Shown one piece after another: positions 7,681 to 18,977 of a DNA stretch of 64,000 nt (positions are counted from its first letter, which is position 1; the number at the start of each line of letters is the position of its first letter). This DNA comes from Cellulosimicrobium composti (lineage in GTDB: Bacteria > Actinomycetota > Actinomycetes > Actinomycetales > Cellulomonadaceae): assembly GCF_009711085.1 (NCBI RefSeq), contig NZ_WMKA01000013.1, positions 19,082 to 83,081 of the forward strand, in the 5' to 3' direction. The position numbers were made by a program, and so were the translations under genes. Under the pieces are notes generated by a model. It saw only the letters and a list, made by a program, of their open reading frames with translations, did not search any database and was not told the DNA's origin.

Positions 7681-7813
7681 CCAGCACGAACCCTGCGCCG
7701 GACCGACCGGCTCTCGGGCAGACTCTTCACCGGGGTGCCGAGGGTCGGGCGGTCCGTGGTGACGGCGGCCCGGCGGTGGCCGCGCGACGAGCTCGACGAC
7801 GAGGAGACACGAG

Positions 7814-10198
<2,385 letters not shown>

Positions 10199-10203
10199 CC
10201 CGA

Positions 10204-10265
10204 CGCCGACCATGCGGTTGTGGCGCGTCCTGGAGGGCTGACGCGCCACAACCGCATGCTCGGCG
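10204..10265. repeat. intergenic palindromic repeat, form A, copy 2
   Basis: This is the best-preserved copy: 26-bp arms (10204-10229 and 10240-10265) with one mismatch around a 10-base loop. It begins 6 bases after the uvrA-like stop and lies before the hutH promoter, so it may also act as a terminator. Confidence 0.88.
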
Positions 10266-10274
10266 CCGGGGTGT

Positions 10275-10290
10275 GTCTGGGATCCCAGAC
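10275..10290. promoter_or_regulatory. HutR-like operator, perfect 16-bp palindrome
   Basis: GTCTGGGATCCCAGAC is self-complementary and lies 55 bp before the hutH start. Its core TCTGGGATCCCAGA fits the TCTGwwATwCCAGA motif that I recall for HutR, the IclR-type activator of histidine use in Corynebacterium glutamicum, apart from the w positions. It is a strong candidate site for the hut regulator. Confidence 0.65.
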
Positions 10291-10344
10291 TGAACCTCGC
10301 GCCTCGGGCTCCCGGTGCGGCAGGGCGCGGTGTGTCCTGAGGGC

Positions 10345-11982
10345 ATGGCAGCGACGACGCACTCCTCGGCCGTCCCCGGCACGACGACGACCCTCGCCCC
10401 CGACCCGGCCCGCGCCGCGCGCGTCGTCGTCGTGGGTGACGGCCCGCTGACGATCGACGACGTCGTCGACGTCGCGCGGCACGGCGCACGCGTCCGGCTC
10501 GCGGACGCGGCGGTCGAGTCGATGGCGGCGAGCCGGGCCGTCGTCGAGGGCCTCGCGGACGACGACCGCCCGCACTACGGCGTCTCCACCGGGTTCGGTG
10601 CGCTCGCGCGGCGGCACATCCCCGTCGAGCGGCGCGCGCAGCTGCAGCTCAGCCTCGTGCGGTCGCACGCGGCGGGGTCGGGGCCGGAGGTCGAGCGGGA
10701 GGTCGTGCGCGCGCTGCAGCTCCTGCGGCTCGCGACCCTGGCGACCGGGCGGACCGGGGCGCGCCCCGTCGTCGCGCAGACGTACGCGGCGATGCTCGAC
10801 GCCGGGATCACACCCGTGGTGCGCGAGTTCGGGTCGCTCGGCTGCTCGGGCGACCTCGCGCCGCTCGCGCACGTGGCGCTCGCGGCGCTCGGCGAGGGCG
10901 AGGTCCGCGACGCGACGGGGGCCCTCGTGCCCGCCGCTGACGCGCTCGCCACGGCCGGGATCGCGCCGCTCGCGCTGCGCGAGAAGGAGGGCCTCGCGCT
11001 CATCAACGGCACGGACGGCATGCTCGGCATGCTGTGCCTCGCGCTGCACGACCTGCGGTCCCTGCTCACGACGGCCGACGTCGCGGCGGCGGCGAGCGTC
11101 GAGGCGCTGCTCGGCTCGGACGCGCCGTTCGCCGAAGACCTCGTCGCGATGCGGCCGCACCCCGGGCAGGCGGCGTCGGCCGCGAACCTGCGCGCGCTGC
11201 TCGACGGCTCGCCCGTCGTCGCGAGCCATCGCACGCTCGACGCCGAGGGTCGCCCCGAGTGCACCCGGGTGCAGGACGCGTACTCGCTGCGGTGCGCACC
11301 GCAGGTGCACGGTGCCGCGCGCGACACGCTCGACCACGCGGCCACCGTCGCGGGGCGCGAGCTCGCGTCGGCGATCGACAACCCGGTCGTCACGGTGGAC
11401 GGGCGCGTCGAGTCGAACGGCAACTTCCACGGCGCCCCGGTCGCGTACGTGCTCGACTTCCTCGCGATCGCCGCGGCCGACGTCGCGAGCATGAGCGAGC
11501 GCCGCACGGACCGGTTCCTCGACAAGGCCCGCAACGAGGGCCTGCCGCCGTTCCTCGCGGACGACCCGGGCGTCGACTCCGGGCTGATGATCGCGCAGTA
11601 CACGGCGGCGGGGATCGTCTCGGAGCTCAAGCGGATCGCGGCCCCGGCGAGCGTCGACTCGATCCCGTCGTCGGCGATGCAGGAGGACCACGTGTCCATG
11701 GGCTGGGCGGGAGCACGGAAGCTCCGCCGCGCGGTCGACGGGCTGGGCCGCGTCCTCGCGATCGAGCTCCTCACGGCGACGCGCGCCCTCGACCTGCGCT
11801 GCGACGGCGGGCCCCTGCACCCGGCGCGGGGGACGGGCGCCGTGCGCGACCTCGTGAGCACGGCCGCCGCGGGCCCCGGACCGGACCGCCACCTCGCGCC
11901 CGAGATCGAGGCCGTGACCCACCTCGTCACGACGGGTGCCGTGACCGCGGCGGCGAGCGCCGCCGTCGGGCACCTGGCCTGA
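10345..11982 (+). CDS. hutH: histidine ammonia-lyase
   Basis: A 545-residue aromatic amino-acid lyase, step 1 of histidine degradation (histidine to urocanate plus ammonia). The MIO cofactor is built from an inner tripeptide, here Cys167-Ser168-Gly169 in [14 protein letters not shown] instead of the textbook Ala-Ser-Gly. Other family blocks are [26 protein letters not shown] and [18 protein letters not shown]. It heads hutH-hutU-hutI and follows the HutR-like palindrome at 10275. The ATG at 10345 gives an N-terminal tail about 30 residues longer than usual (Thr/Pro-rich), so a downstream start cannot be excluded. Confidence 0.95.
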   Translation: MAATTHSSAVPGTTTTLAPDPARAARVVVVGDGPLTIDDVVDVARHGARVRLADAAVESMAASRAVVEGLADDDRPHYGVSTGFGALARRHIPVERRAQLQLSLVRSHAAGSGPEVEREVVRALQLLRLATLATGRTGARPVVAQTYAAMLDAGITPVVREFGSLGCSGDLAPLAHVALAALGEGEVRDATGALVPAADALATAGIAPLALREKEGLALINGTDGMLGMLCLALHDLRSLLTTADVAAAASVEALLGSDAPFAEDLVAMRPHPGQAASAANLRALLDGSPVVASHRTLDAEGRPECTRVQDAYSLRCAPQVHGAARDTLDHAATVAGRELASAIDNPVVTVDGRVESNGNFHGAPVAYVLDFLAIAAADVASMSERRTDRFLDKARNEGLPPFLADDPGVDSGLMIAQYTAAGIVSELKRIAAPASVDSIPSSAMQEDHVSMGWAGARKLRRAVDGLGRVLAIELLTATRALDLRCDGGPLHPARGTGAVRDLVSTAAAGPGPDRHLAPEIEAVTHLVTTGAVTAAASAAVGHLA

Positions 11983-12017
11983 CCCCCTTGAGCCGTCCCC
12001 GAAGGAGCGAGCCGACC

Positions 12018-13718
12018 ATGACCCACGAGCCGACCCACCGCCTCGGCACGCCCGTCCCCGTCCGTGCGCCGCGCGGCACGACCCTCACCGCGCGGTCCTG
12101 GCAGACCGAGGCGCCGCTGCGGATGCTCATGAACAACCTCGACCCCGAGGTCGCGGAGCGACCCGACGACCTCGTCGTCTACGGCGGCACGGGCCGGGCG
12201 GCGCGCGACTGGCCGAGCTACCACGCGATCATCCGCACGCTCACGACGCTCGCGGACGACGAGACGCTCCTCGTGCAGTCGGGCAAGCCGGTCGGGGTGC
12301 TGCGGACGCACGAGTGGGCGCCGCGCGTGCTGCTCGCGAACAGCAACCTCGTGGGGGACTGGGCGACGTGGCCCGAGTTCCGCCGGCTCGAGGCGATGGG
12401 CCTGACGATGTACGGGCAGATGACGGCCGGGTCGTGGATCTACATCGGCGCGCAGGGCATCCTCCAGGGCACGTACGAGACGCTCGCCGCGGTCGCCGCC
12501 CAGCGGTTCGGCGGGACGCTCGCCGGGACGCTGACCCTCACCGGCGGGTGCGGCGGCATGGGCGGCGCGCAGCCGCTCGCGGTGACGCTCAACGGGGGCG
12601 CGTGCCTCGTCGTCGACGTCGACCGGTCGCGCCTCGACCGGCGCGTGCGCGAGCGGTACCTCGACGTGGTCGCCGACGACCTCGACGCCGCGGTCCGGCA
12701 CGTCGAGGACGCCCGGCGCGAGCGCCGGGCGCTGTCGGTGGGCGTCGAGGGGAACAGCGCGGTCGTGGTCCCCGAGCTCCTGCGGCGCGGGGTCGAGGTC
12801 GACGTCGTCACGGACCAGACGTCGGCGCACGACCCGCTGTCGTACCTGCCGGTCGGGGTGTCGGTCGACGAGTGGGCGGACTACGCCGCGGCGAAGCCCG
12901 ACGAGTTCACCGACCGCGCGCGCGAGTCCATGGCCCGGCACGTCGAGGGCATGGTCGGGTTCCTCGACGCGGGTGCCGAGGTGTTCGACTACGGCAACTC
13001 GATCCGCGACGAGGCGCGCCGTGGCGGGTACGACCGGGCGTTCGCCTTCCCGGGGTTCGTGCCCGCGTACATCCGGCCCCTGTTCGCGCAGGGCAAGGGG
13101 CCGTTCCGGTGGGCCGCGCTGTCCGGCGACCCGCGCGACATCGCCGCGACCGACGCCGCCGTGCTCGACCTGTTCGACGACGACCACCTCCACCGCTGGA
13201 TCCGCGCCGCCCAGGAGCGGGTCGCGTTCCAGGGTCTGCCCGCGCGCATCTGCTGGCTCGGGCACGGCGAGCGCGACCACGCGGGCCTCGCGTTCAACGA
13301 CCTCGTGGCGTCGGGCGCGGTGCGCGCGCCGGTCGTCATCGGCCGCGACCACCTCGACGCCGGGTCGGTCGCGTCCCCGTACCGCGAGACGGAGGCGATG
13401 GCCGACGGCTCCGACGCGATCGCGGACTGGCCGCTGCTCAACGCGCTCACGGCCGCGTCGTCGGGCGCGACGTGGGTCTCGATCCACCACGGCGGCGGCG
13501 TCGGCATGGGCCGCTCGATCCACGCGGGCCAGGTGTCCGTCGCGGACGGCACGCCCCTCGCCGCGGCCAAGCTCGCGCGCGTGCTCTCGAACGACCCCGG
13601 CCTCGGTGTGCTGCGCCACGTCGACGCCGGGTACGACGACGCCGTCGCGGCCGCCGCGCGGGGCGGGCTGCGCGTGCCCGCGCTGGAGAGCGACGCCGTC
13701 GCGGTCCAGGAGGTGTGA
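12018..13718 (+). CDS. hutU: urocanate hydratase
   Basis: A 566-residue NAD-dependent enzyme, step 2 of histidine degradation (urocanate to imidazolonepropionate). The NAD-binding [19 protein letters not shown] stretch (about 175-195) and the catalytic Cys412 in [11 protein letters not shown] are intact; the C-terminal [17 protein letters not shown] block is also typical. The ATG at 12018 follows a GAAGGAG site 11 bases upstream. It begins 35 bp after hutH and is followed after 1 bp by hutI, so the three form one operon. Confidence 0.97.
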   Translation: MTHEPTHRLGTPVPVRAPRGTTLTARSWQTEAPLRMLMNNLDPEVAERPDDLVVYGGTGRAARDWPSYHAIIRTLTTLADDETLLVQSGKPVGVLRTHEWAPRVLLANSNLVGDWATWPEFRRLEAMGLTMYGQMTAGSWIYIGAQGILQGTYETLAAVAAQRFGGTLAGTLTLTGGCGGMGGAQPLAVTLNGGACLVVDVDRSRLDRRVRERYLDVVADDLDAAVRHVEDARRERRALSVGVEGNSAVVVPELLRRGVEVDVVTDQTSAHDPLSYLPVGVSVDEWADYAAAKPDEFTDRARESMARHVEGMVGFLDAGAEVFDYGNSIRDEARRGGYDRAFAFPGFVPAYIRPLFAQGKGPFRWAALSGDPRDIAATDAAVLDLFDDDHLHRWIRAAQERVAFQGLPARICWLGHGERDHAGLAFNDLVASGAVRAPVVIGRDHLDAGSVASPYRETEAMADGSDAIADWPLLNALTAASSGATWVSIHHGGGVGMGRSIHAGQVSVADGTPLAAAKLARVLSNDPGLGVLRHVDAGYDDAVAAAARGGLRVPALESDAVAVQEV

Positions 13719-13719
13719 C

Positions 13720-15072
13720 GTGCGCGAGGTGGAGCACCCGGGCGGCGTGCACCCGGCCACGCTGGTCCTGGGGATCGGCGAGCTGACGACCAACGCCCCC
13801 GAGGCGGTCGGCGTCGACCCCGTGGACGACCCGACGGGCGTCGTGCGCGACGCCGCGCTGCTGCTCGACGGCGGTCGGGTCGCCTGGGCCGGCCCGGAGC
13901 GCGCGTGCGCGGCCGGCGTGGAGGAGGTGCTCGGTCGCGCGCCCGACCGCGTCGTCGAGGCGGAGGGGCGTGCCGTCGTGCCCGGGTTCGTGGACGCGCA
14001 CACCCACCTCGTGTTCGCGGGCGACCGCGCCGCCGAGTTCGAGGCGCGCATGGCCGGCCGCCCGTACGAGGCGGGCGGCATCCGCTCCACCGTCGCCGCG
14101 ACGCGCGCCGCGTCCGACGACGTCCTGCGGGCCGGGCTCGCGCGACACCTCGACGAGGCGGCGCGGCAGGGCACGACCACCGTCGAGGTGAAGAGCGGGT
14201 ACGGGCTGACCGTCGCGGTCGAGGAGCGGTCCGTGCGGCTCGCGCGCGAGGTGACGCCCGAGGTGACGTTCCTCGGGGCGCACGTCGTGCCCGCCGAGTA
14301 CGCGGGGCGCGCGGACGAGTACGTCGACCTCGTCTGCGGCGACATGCTCGCGGCGTGCGCGCCGCACTCCCGGTGGGTCGACGTGTTCTGCGAGACGGGC
14401 GCGTTCACGCCCGAGCAGTCCCGCCGCGTCCTCGAGGCCGGGGCCGCCGCCGGGCTCGGCGTCCGCGTGCACGCCGGCCAGCTCGGGCCGGGGGAGGGCG
14501 TGCGGCTCGCGGTCGAGCTCGGCGCCGCCGCGGTCGACCACTGCACCTACCTCACCGACGACGACGTCGCGGCGCTCGCGGGCTCGTGGACCGACGCCGG
14601 GCCGGCGACAGGAGGCACGTCGCCTGGCGCGACGTCGCGCGGCGGGACGCGGCCGGACCGGACGCGTCCGGACGGCACGCGCCCGGACGGGACGACGGGC
14701 ACCGTCGCGACCCTGCTGCCCGGGGTCGAGTTCTCCACGCGCCAGCCGTACCCCGACGCGCGCCGCCTGCTCGACGCGGGGGCCGTCGTCGCGCTCGCGA
14801 GCGACTGCAACCCCGGGTCGAGCTACACGTCGTCGATGCCGCTGTGCGTCGCGCTCGCGGTCCGCGAGATGCGGATGACCGTCGCCGAGGCGGTCTGGGC
14901 CGCGACCGCGGGCGGCGCGCTCGCGCTGCGGCGGGACGACGTCGGGCACCTCGCTCCCGGCGCCCGGGCCGACGTCGTGCTGCTCGACGCCCCGAGCCGC
15001 ACCCACCTCGCCTACCGGCCGGGCGTCCCGCTCGTCGCGGCGGTCTGGCAGGACGGCGTCCGCGTCCCCTGA
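13720..15072 (+). CDS. hutI: imidazolonepropionase with a Gly/Thr/Arg-Asp insert
   Basis: A 450-residue metallohydrolase of the amidohydrolase superfamily, step 3 (imidazolonepropionate to formimidoylglutamate). Zn ligands and neighbours are visible in [33 protein letters not shown] and [15 protein letters not shown]. The GTG at 13720 sits 5 bases after a CCAGGAGGTG site and 1 bp after hutU. Compared with the usual 400-410 residues it has an insert of about 40 residues (nt 14585-14700) of low complexity, with repeated RPDGT-like units, where other members go directly from DDDVAALA to the next strand. The insert looks like repeat expansion in a surface loop, not a new domain. Confidence 0.95.
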   Translation: MREVEHPGGVHPATLVLGIGELTTNAPEAVGVDPVDDPTGVVRDAALLLDGGRVAWAGPERACAAGVEEVLGRAPDRVVEAEGRAVVPGFVDAHTHLVFAGDRAAEFEARMAGRPYEAGGIRSTVAATRAASDDVLRAGLARHLDEAARQGTTTVEVKSGYGLTVAVEERSVRLAREVTPEVTFLGAHVVPAEYAGRADEYVDLVCGDMLAACAPHSRWVDVFCETGAFTPEQSRRVLEAGAAAGLGVRVHAGQLGPGEGVRLAVELGAAAVDHCTYLTDDDVAALAGSWTDAGPATGGTSPGATSRGGTRPDRTRPDGTRPDGTTGTVATLLPGVEFSTRQPYPDARRLLDAGAVVALASDCNPGSSYTSSMPLCVALAVREMRMTVAEAVWAATAGGALALRRDDVGHLAPGARADVVLLDAPSRTHLAYRPGVPLVAAVWQDGVRVP

Positions 15073-15084
15073 GACACCCCCGAC

Positions 15085-15148
15085 CCGCCGAGCATGCGGT
15101 TCTGGCCCGTCCCGGGCGCCTGACTCTCCAGGACCGCATGTTCGGCGG
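15085..15148. repeat. intergenic palindromic repeat, form A, copy 3
   Basis: Arms at 15085-15111 and 15122-15148 pair with five mismatches, three of them next to the loop. The outer 20 bp (CCGCCGAGCATGCGGTTCTGG type) have two. It lies between the convergent ends of hutI and hutG, so a bidirectional terminator role is possible. Confidence 0.8.
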
Positions 15149-15152
15149 AGGG

Positions 15153-16238
15153 CTACGCGCGGAGGGCGAGGCCCGCCGCGAGCTCGAGGACGCAGAGCGC
15201 GGCGAGGCGGACCGTGCGCCCGTCGGGGGCGTCGGCGGTCGCGTCGACCTCGACGACGTCCGCGGAGCGCAGGCGGCCGTCGCGAGCCGCGGCGCGCACG
15301 AGCGCGCGCAGCTCCCACGCGGCGATCCCGCCCGGCACGCTCGCGGGGCATCCGGGCGCGACGGAGCGGTCGCACACGTCCACGTCGACGTCGAGGTGCA
15401 CCGGGCCGCCCCCCGCGCCCGCGACCTCCAGCGCCGCGCGCATCACGTCCTCGGGGCCGCGGCGGCGCAGCTCGTCGACGTGCACGACCGTGATCCCGAG
15501 GTCGAGCGCGCGCCGCGCGTACTCGGCGGAGTTCGCGAAGTCCGCGATGCCGACCTGTACGACCCGCCGCGGGTCGAGCCCGGCCTCGACGAGCCGACGC
15601 ACGGGCGACCCGTTCGAGACGCCGTCGCGCAGGTCGTGGTGGGCGTCGAGCGTGACGAGACCCGCGGTCGCGAGGTCGTCGCCCCACGCGCCGAGCGCGG
15701 TCGCGACGGTCACGGAGTTGTCTCCGCCGAGCGCGACGAGCAGCCGTGCCCGGTCCAGCGCCGCGCGGACCGCCGCGCGCGTCCGCCCCTCGCCCTCCTC
15801 GCCGTCCGGTTCCTCGACGTCGCCGAGGTCGGCGAACCTGAGCCGGTCCAGGTCGACCGGCCCCTCACGACCCGACGGCGCTCCGCACCGACGGCCCGCA
15901 CCCGCAGGCGCGGCGGGACCGGGCGCAGCGGGAGCAGGCGCAACGGGACCAGGTGCACCGGGGCCGGGTGCACCGGGACCGGGAGCGACGGCGGGTCGCA
16001 CGCGGGCGGAGGGGCCGGCGTCGGGCAGGGCGCGGTCCGGGACGAGGGCGGGGCTGAACCGGCGCAGCGCGTCGCGCACGGCCGCGGGCGTCGCGCGCGC
16101 GCCGGTGGGGGACAGCGACGTGCGCCAGGCCGGGACGCCGAGGACGGCGAGGTCGACGCCGTCCGGGCCGGGCGCGGGCCAGTCGCCGGCCCGCGGCCAG
16201 GACGGGTCGTGGGGCAGGGGCTGCGCGGCGCTGCTCAC
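15153..16238 (-). CDS. hutG: arginase-family formimidoylglutamase with altered metal ligand
   Basis: A 361-residue arginase/agmatinase-fold protein, read as the last histidine-pathway enzyme (formimidoylglutamate to glutamate plus formamide) from its position convergent with hutHUI. Metal motifs are LVALGGDNSVT, LDAHHDLRDG and VHLDVDVDVCD. In most family members the first motif is GGDHS or GGGHE; here the ligand His is Asn174. About 45 residues of Pro/Gly/Ala repeats (about 85-130) interrupt the N-terminal region. The GTG at 16238 is used. Agmatinase-like activity is the main alternative. Confidence 0.82.
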   Translation of the reverse strand: MSSAAQPLPHDPSWPRAGDWPAPGPDGVDLAVLGVPAWRTSLSPTGARATPAAVRDALRRFSPALVPDRALPDAGPSARVRPAVAPGPGAPGPGAPGPVAPAPAAPGPAAPAGAGRRCGAPSGREGPVDLDRLRFADLGDVEEPDGEEGEGRTRAAVRAALDRARLLVALGGDNSVTVATALGAWGDDLATAGLVTLDAHHDLRDGVSNGSPVRRLVEAGLDPRRVVQVGIADFANSAEYARRALDLGITVVHVDELRRRGPEDVMRAALEVAGAGGGPVHLDVDVDVCDRSVAPGCPASVPGGIAAWELRALVRAAARDGRLRSADVVEVDATADAPDGRTVRLAALCVLELAAGLALRA

Positions 16239-16275
16239 GTCCCGACCGTAGCAACGGCCCGGGCGGCGGGAAGGG

Positions 16276-16653
16276 TCAGGACGCGAGGGTCGCGAGGAGG
16301 GTCGCGAGCCCGAACCCGGACTGGCCGAGCGTCCCGGTCCAGAGCCGGTGGTCGGAGATCCACAGGACGATCCCGCCGAGCGTCATGAACCCCGCGGTGT
16401 AGAGCACGAGGGTGCGGCCCTCGTCCACGAGGCCTCGCGCGACGAGCACGACGCCGAGGACCGTGCCCAGCCCGAGGAAGACGTTGTAGAACGCGACGTT
16501 GAACGCCCACAGGTCCACCTCGCGCGGCGACGAGCGCTTGCGCAGCAGGAACTGCTGGGCCCACGGGCGCTGGAAGAAGAAGGCCTCGACGACCCCGACG
16601 CCGACGTGCAGGACGCCGGCCGTGACGGCGAGGACCTGGGCGAGCGTGCTCAT
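16276..16653 (-). CDS. DUF1304 membrane protein
   Basis: A 125-residue integral membrane protein of the DUF1304 family with four hydrophobic helices. A short VLHVGVGVVEAFFFQRPWA segment follows the first helix, and FNVAFYNVFLGLG is a family hallmark. Function unknown. Its ATG overlaps the stop of the DinB-type gene by 4 bases (ATGA), so the two are translationally coupled. Confidence 0.85.
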   Translation of the reverse strand: MSTLAQVLAVTAGVLHVGVGVVEAFFFQRPWAQQFLLRKRSSPREVDLWAFNVAFYNVFLGLGTVLGVVLVARGLVDEGRTLVLYTAGFMTLGGIVLWISDHRLWTGTLGQSGFGLATLLATLAS

Positions 16654-17327
16654 GGGAGCTCCTCCCGGTCGTGCGGCGCGAGCGAGCGGGCGAGGACGTG
16701 CGCGCCGTCCCCGTCGAGGTGGGCGAGGGCCGCGGGTCGCCCGGTGAGCAGCAGGAGCAGGGCGGTCATGGAGCCCGTGACCTGCTGGCCGTCGCCGCGG
16801 TGCCAGGGCACGTCGTCGGCGACGAGGCGGAACCCGGCGAGGCGGCGCCGTGCGCGGAACGGGAAGGACACGGCCCACACGCGCTCGGCCGCCTCGCGTG
16901 CCGCGACGGGCGGGGCGTGGACGGGGACGCCGAGCGCGACGGCCACGTCCTGGGTGTGGACGAGCGCGTCGACGAGCGCGACGCGCGGCACCGTGCCGGG
17001 CGCGAGGTGGCGCGAGGTGACGGTCGCGCGCAGCGCCGCGACGACGTCCTCGCGCGGGCGCGTCCCCGCCTCGCGCGTGAGGAGGTCCATCGTCCGGTCG
17101 AAGCTCCCGCGACCCCGCACGAGGCCGCGCACGAGCGCACCGTAGGTGGCGGTGGGGGCGAGGGTGAGGTGCGCCGCGACGTCGTGGACGCGCCACCCGG
17201 CGCACAGGCTCGGGCGTTCCCAGGCGGCCGGGTCGAGCCCGGCGACGAGGTCGACGAAGGTGGCCCGGGCACGGGCGACGGCCGCCCACACCTCGTCCTG
17301 GGTCATCCAGTAGTCGGGTGCACTCAT
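16650..17327 (-). CDS. DinB/maleylpyruvate-isomerase-type (mycothiol) protein
   Basis: A 225-residue protein of the actinobacterial TIGR03083/DinB-like superfamily: an N-terminal four-helix bundle beginning TQDEVWAAVARARATFVDLVAGL, with LCAGWRVHDVAAHLTL carrying the conserved His that in family members binds a metal used with mycothiol. DALVHTQDVAVAL holds a second His. It is predicted to be a mycothiol-dependent transferase or isomerase; no substrate can be named. It is divergent from the MarR gene at 17420 and shares with it the repeats at 17355-17384. Confidence 0.8.
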   Translation of the reverse strand: MSAPDYWMTQDEVWAAVARARATFVDLVAGLDPAAWERPSLCAGWRVHDVAAHLTLAPTATYGALVRGLVRGRGSFDRTMDLLTREAGTRPREDVVAALRATVTSRHLAPGTVPRVALVDALVHTQDVAVALGVPVHAPPVAAREAAERVWAVSFPFRARRRLAGFRLVADDVPWHRGDGQQVTGSMTALLLLLTGRPAALAHLDGDGAHVLARSLAPHDREELP

Positions 17328-17354
17328 GGGAGCGCCTCCAGAACTGATACGATG

Positions 17355-17384
17355 ATCTGACGAGTTTAGTCAGTCCATCTGACC
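17355..17384. promoter_or_regulatory. MarR-type operator region
   Basis: CTGAC-N7-GTCAG (17357-17373) is a perfect inverted repeat, and ATCTGAC recurs as a direct repeat at 17355-17361 and 17378-17384. The region is the most AT-rich part of the gap between the divergent DinB-type and MarR genes, as expected for a repressor site covering both promoters. Confidence 0.55.
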
Positions 17385-17419
17385 ATGACAACCCCTGACG
17401 GCCCCGGGAGGCGACGCGC

Positions 17420-17860
17420 GTGAGCGAGCAGGACGAGCTCAACACCGGGCTGCTCCTGTTCATCCCCTACCGCGCGCTCGAGCTGCGCGTGTACGCGGCG
17501 GTCCGCGAGGCCGGGTTCGACGACGCGACGCCCGCCCAGCTCCGCGTGTTCCAGCGCGTCGGGCCGCACGGCACACGGCTCACCGAGCTCGCCGAGGCGG
17601 CCGAGATCACCAAGCAGACGGCCGGGTTCCTCGTGGACCAGCTCGAGGCCGCGGGCTACGTCGAGCGCGTCCCCGACCCGGCCGACGGCCGCGCCCGGCT
17701 CGTGCGCGTCACCGCGCGCGGCGAGGAGGCCTCGCGCATCGCGGCCGCGGAGGTCGCGCGCGTCGAGGCCGAGTGGACCGCGCACCTCGGGGCGCGCGGG
17801 ATGGCGTCGCTGCGACGCCAGCTCGCGCGCCTGCGCGAGATCACCGACCCCTGGGCCTGA
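17420..17860 (+). CDS. MarR-family transcriptional regulator
   Basis: A 146-residue MarR regulator. The winged helix covers about residues 35-105: TRLTELAEAAEITKQTAGFLVDQLEAAGYVER, then the wing DPADGRARLVRVTARG. A GTG start is preceded by GGGAGG. It is divergent from the DinB-DUF1304 operon, which it most likely represses through the repeats at 17355-17384. Ligand unknown. Its stop is 6 bp from the end of the convergent universal-stress gene. Confidence 0.92.
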   Translation: MSEQDELNTGLLLFIPYRALELRVYAAVREAGFDDATPAQLRVFQRVGPHGTRLTELAEAAEITKQTAGFLVDQLEAAGYVERVPDPADGRARLVRVTARGEEASRIAAAEVARVEAEWTAHLGARGMASLRRQLARLREITDPWA

Positions 17861-17866
17861 GCGGCC

Positions 17867-18775
17867 TCAGGGCTTGCCGGCGTGCACGACGGCGACGGCG
17901 TGCGTCGCGTGGTGCAGCACCTGCTGGCTCACCGAGCCCAGCAGCATCCCGCGCAGCTCGCCCCGGCCGCGCGAGCCGACGACGGTCAGCGCCGCCCCCG
18001 CGGCCGCCTCGCGGATCGCGACGGACGGCTCGCGGTCGACGACGAACGTCTCGACGAGGACGTCGGCGTGCTCGGCGGACCGCACGCGCGCGAGCGCCGC
18101 CTCGACGGTGCGCGACGCCTCGGCCCGCGCGTCGCGCTCGACCGCCGTGTAGAACGCGGGGTTCTCCTCCCACAGGGGCCCCACGGGCAGGCGCCACGCG
18201 CACACCGCGACGACGCGACCACCCGTGCGGGCGGCCTCGTCGAGCGCGAACCGCAGCGCCGCGTCGCCGTGCACGGACCCGTCGACGCCGACCACGACGT
18301 CCGTCGTCCGCTCGCCGGCGTCCGCGACCGGCGGCACGACGACGACCGGCACCGGCGAGCGCGCGGCCAGACGCGCCCCGACCGAGCCGAAGAACATCGA
18401 GCCCACGGACCCCAGCCCGCGCGAGCCCACCACGACGAGGTCGGCGTCCTTCGCCTCGTCGAGCAGCGCCTCCGCGGGCGGCCCGGACCGCAGCGCGGTC
18501 CGCACGGGCACGGACGGGTCCACGTGCGCGGCGCGCTCGGCGGCCGCCGAGAGGATGGGCCCGGCGATCTCGCCGAGCTCCTCGACCGTCGGGTAGTACG
18601 CGCCGCCGACGAACGGCGTCGCGATCACGGGCACGTAGGCGACGTGCAGCACGCGCAGGTCCGCGTCGCGTCGCGCCGCCTCCTTCACGGCCCAGTCCAG
18701 GGCCTTGCCGCTCGTCGTGCTGCCGTCCACGCCGACCAGCACGACCTGCCTCGTCGAGTCGCTCACCGTGACCAC
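17867..18775 (-). CDS. tandem-domain universal stress protein
   Basis: A 302-residue protein with two UspA domains (about 10-145 and 157-300). Each ends in the ATP-binding pattern G-2x-G-9x-G-S/T: VVGSRGLGSVGSMFFGSVGA and VVGSRGRGELRGMLLGSVSQ. Tandem USPs of this kind belong to the DosR dormancy regulon of mycobacteria. The gene is divergent from a DevR-like response regulator, and GGGAC-type boxes lie between them. The GTG at 18775 is taken; a second GTG three codons on is also possible. Confidence 0.92.
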   Translation of the reverse strand: MVTVSDSTRQVVLVGVDGSTTSGKALDWAVKEAARRDADLRVLHVAYVPVIATPFVGGAYYPTVEELGEIAGPILSAAAERAAHVDPSVPVRTALRSGPPAEALLDEAKDADLVVVGSRGLGSVGSMFFGSVGARLAARSPVPVVVVPPVADAGERTTDVVVGVDGSVHGDAALRFALDEAARTGGRVVAVCAWRLPVGPLWEENPAFYTAVERDARAEASRTVEAALARVRSAEHADVLVETFVVDREPSVAIREAAAGAALTVVGSRGRGELRGMLLGSVSQQVLHHATHAVAVVHAGKP

Positions 18776-18879
18776 CTCGGTCCCTCGTGCCCTCCGCGGC
18801 GGGAGACACCGCCGCCCGTACTCCTCCTGGATACGCCCCCGCCTGCGCGGCCCGCACCGAGCGTCGGCCCCCGGTCGTG

Positions 18880-18915
18880 GGGACCCACGGCTCCAGGTCG
18901 TGGGACGAAGGTCCC
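18880..18915. promoter_or_regulatory. tandem DevR/DosR-like boxes
   Basis: GGGAC-GAAG-GTCCC (18902-18915) is a perfect inverted repeat with the spacing of the mycobacterial DosR box (GGGAC-N4-GTCCC). A weaker site starts at 18880 (GGGAC-CCAC-GGCTC), and GGTCGTGGG is directly repeated in front of both. They lie 63 bp before the response-regulator start and about 105-140 bp before the universal-stress-protein start. Confidence 0.6.
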
Positions 18916-18977
18916 CACCTGCGGCGCGACGCCCTCCCGCGCGCGAGGAACGCGCGGCGACGGGCTACGTTGAGGGC

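Noticed and set aside
10575-14546. Long Ser/Arg/Thr-rich leftward frame across hutH, hutU and hutI
   Set aside because: Antisense shadow of three well-identified enzymes.
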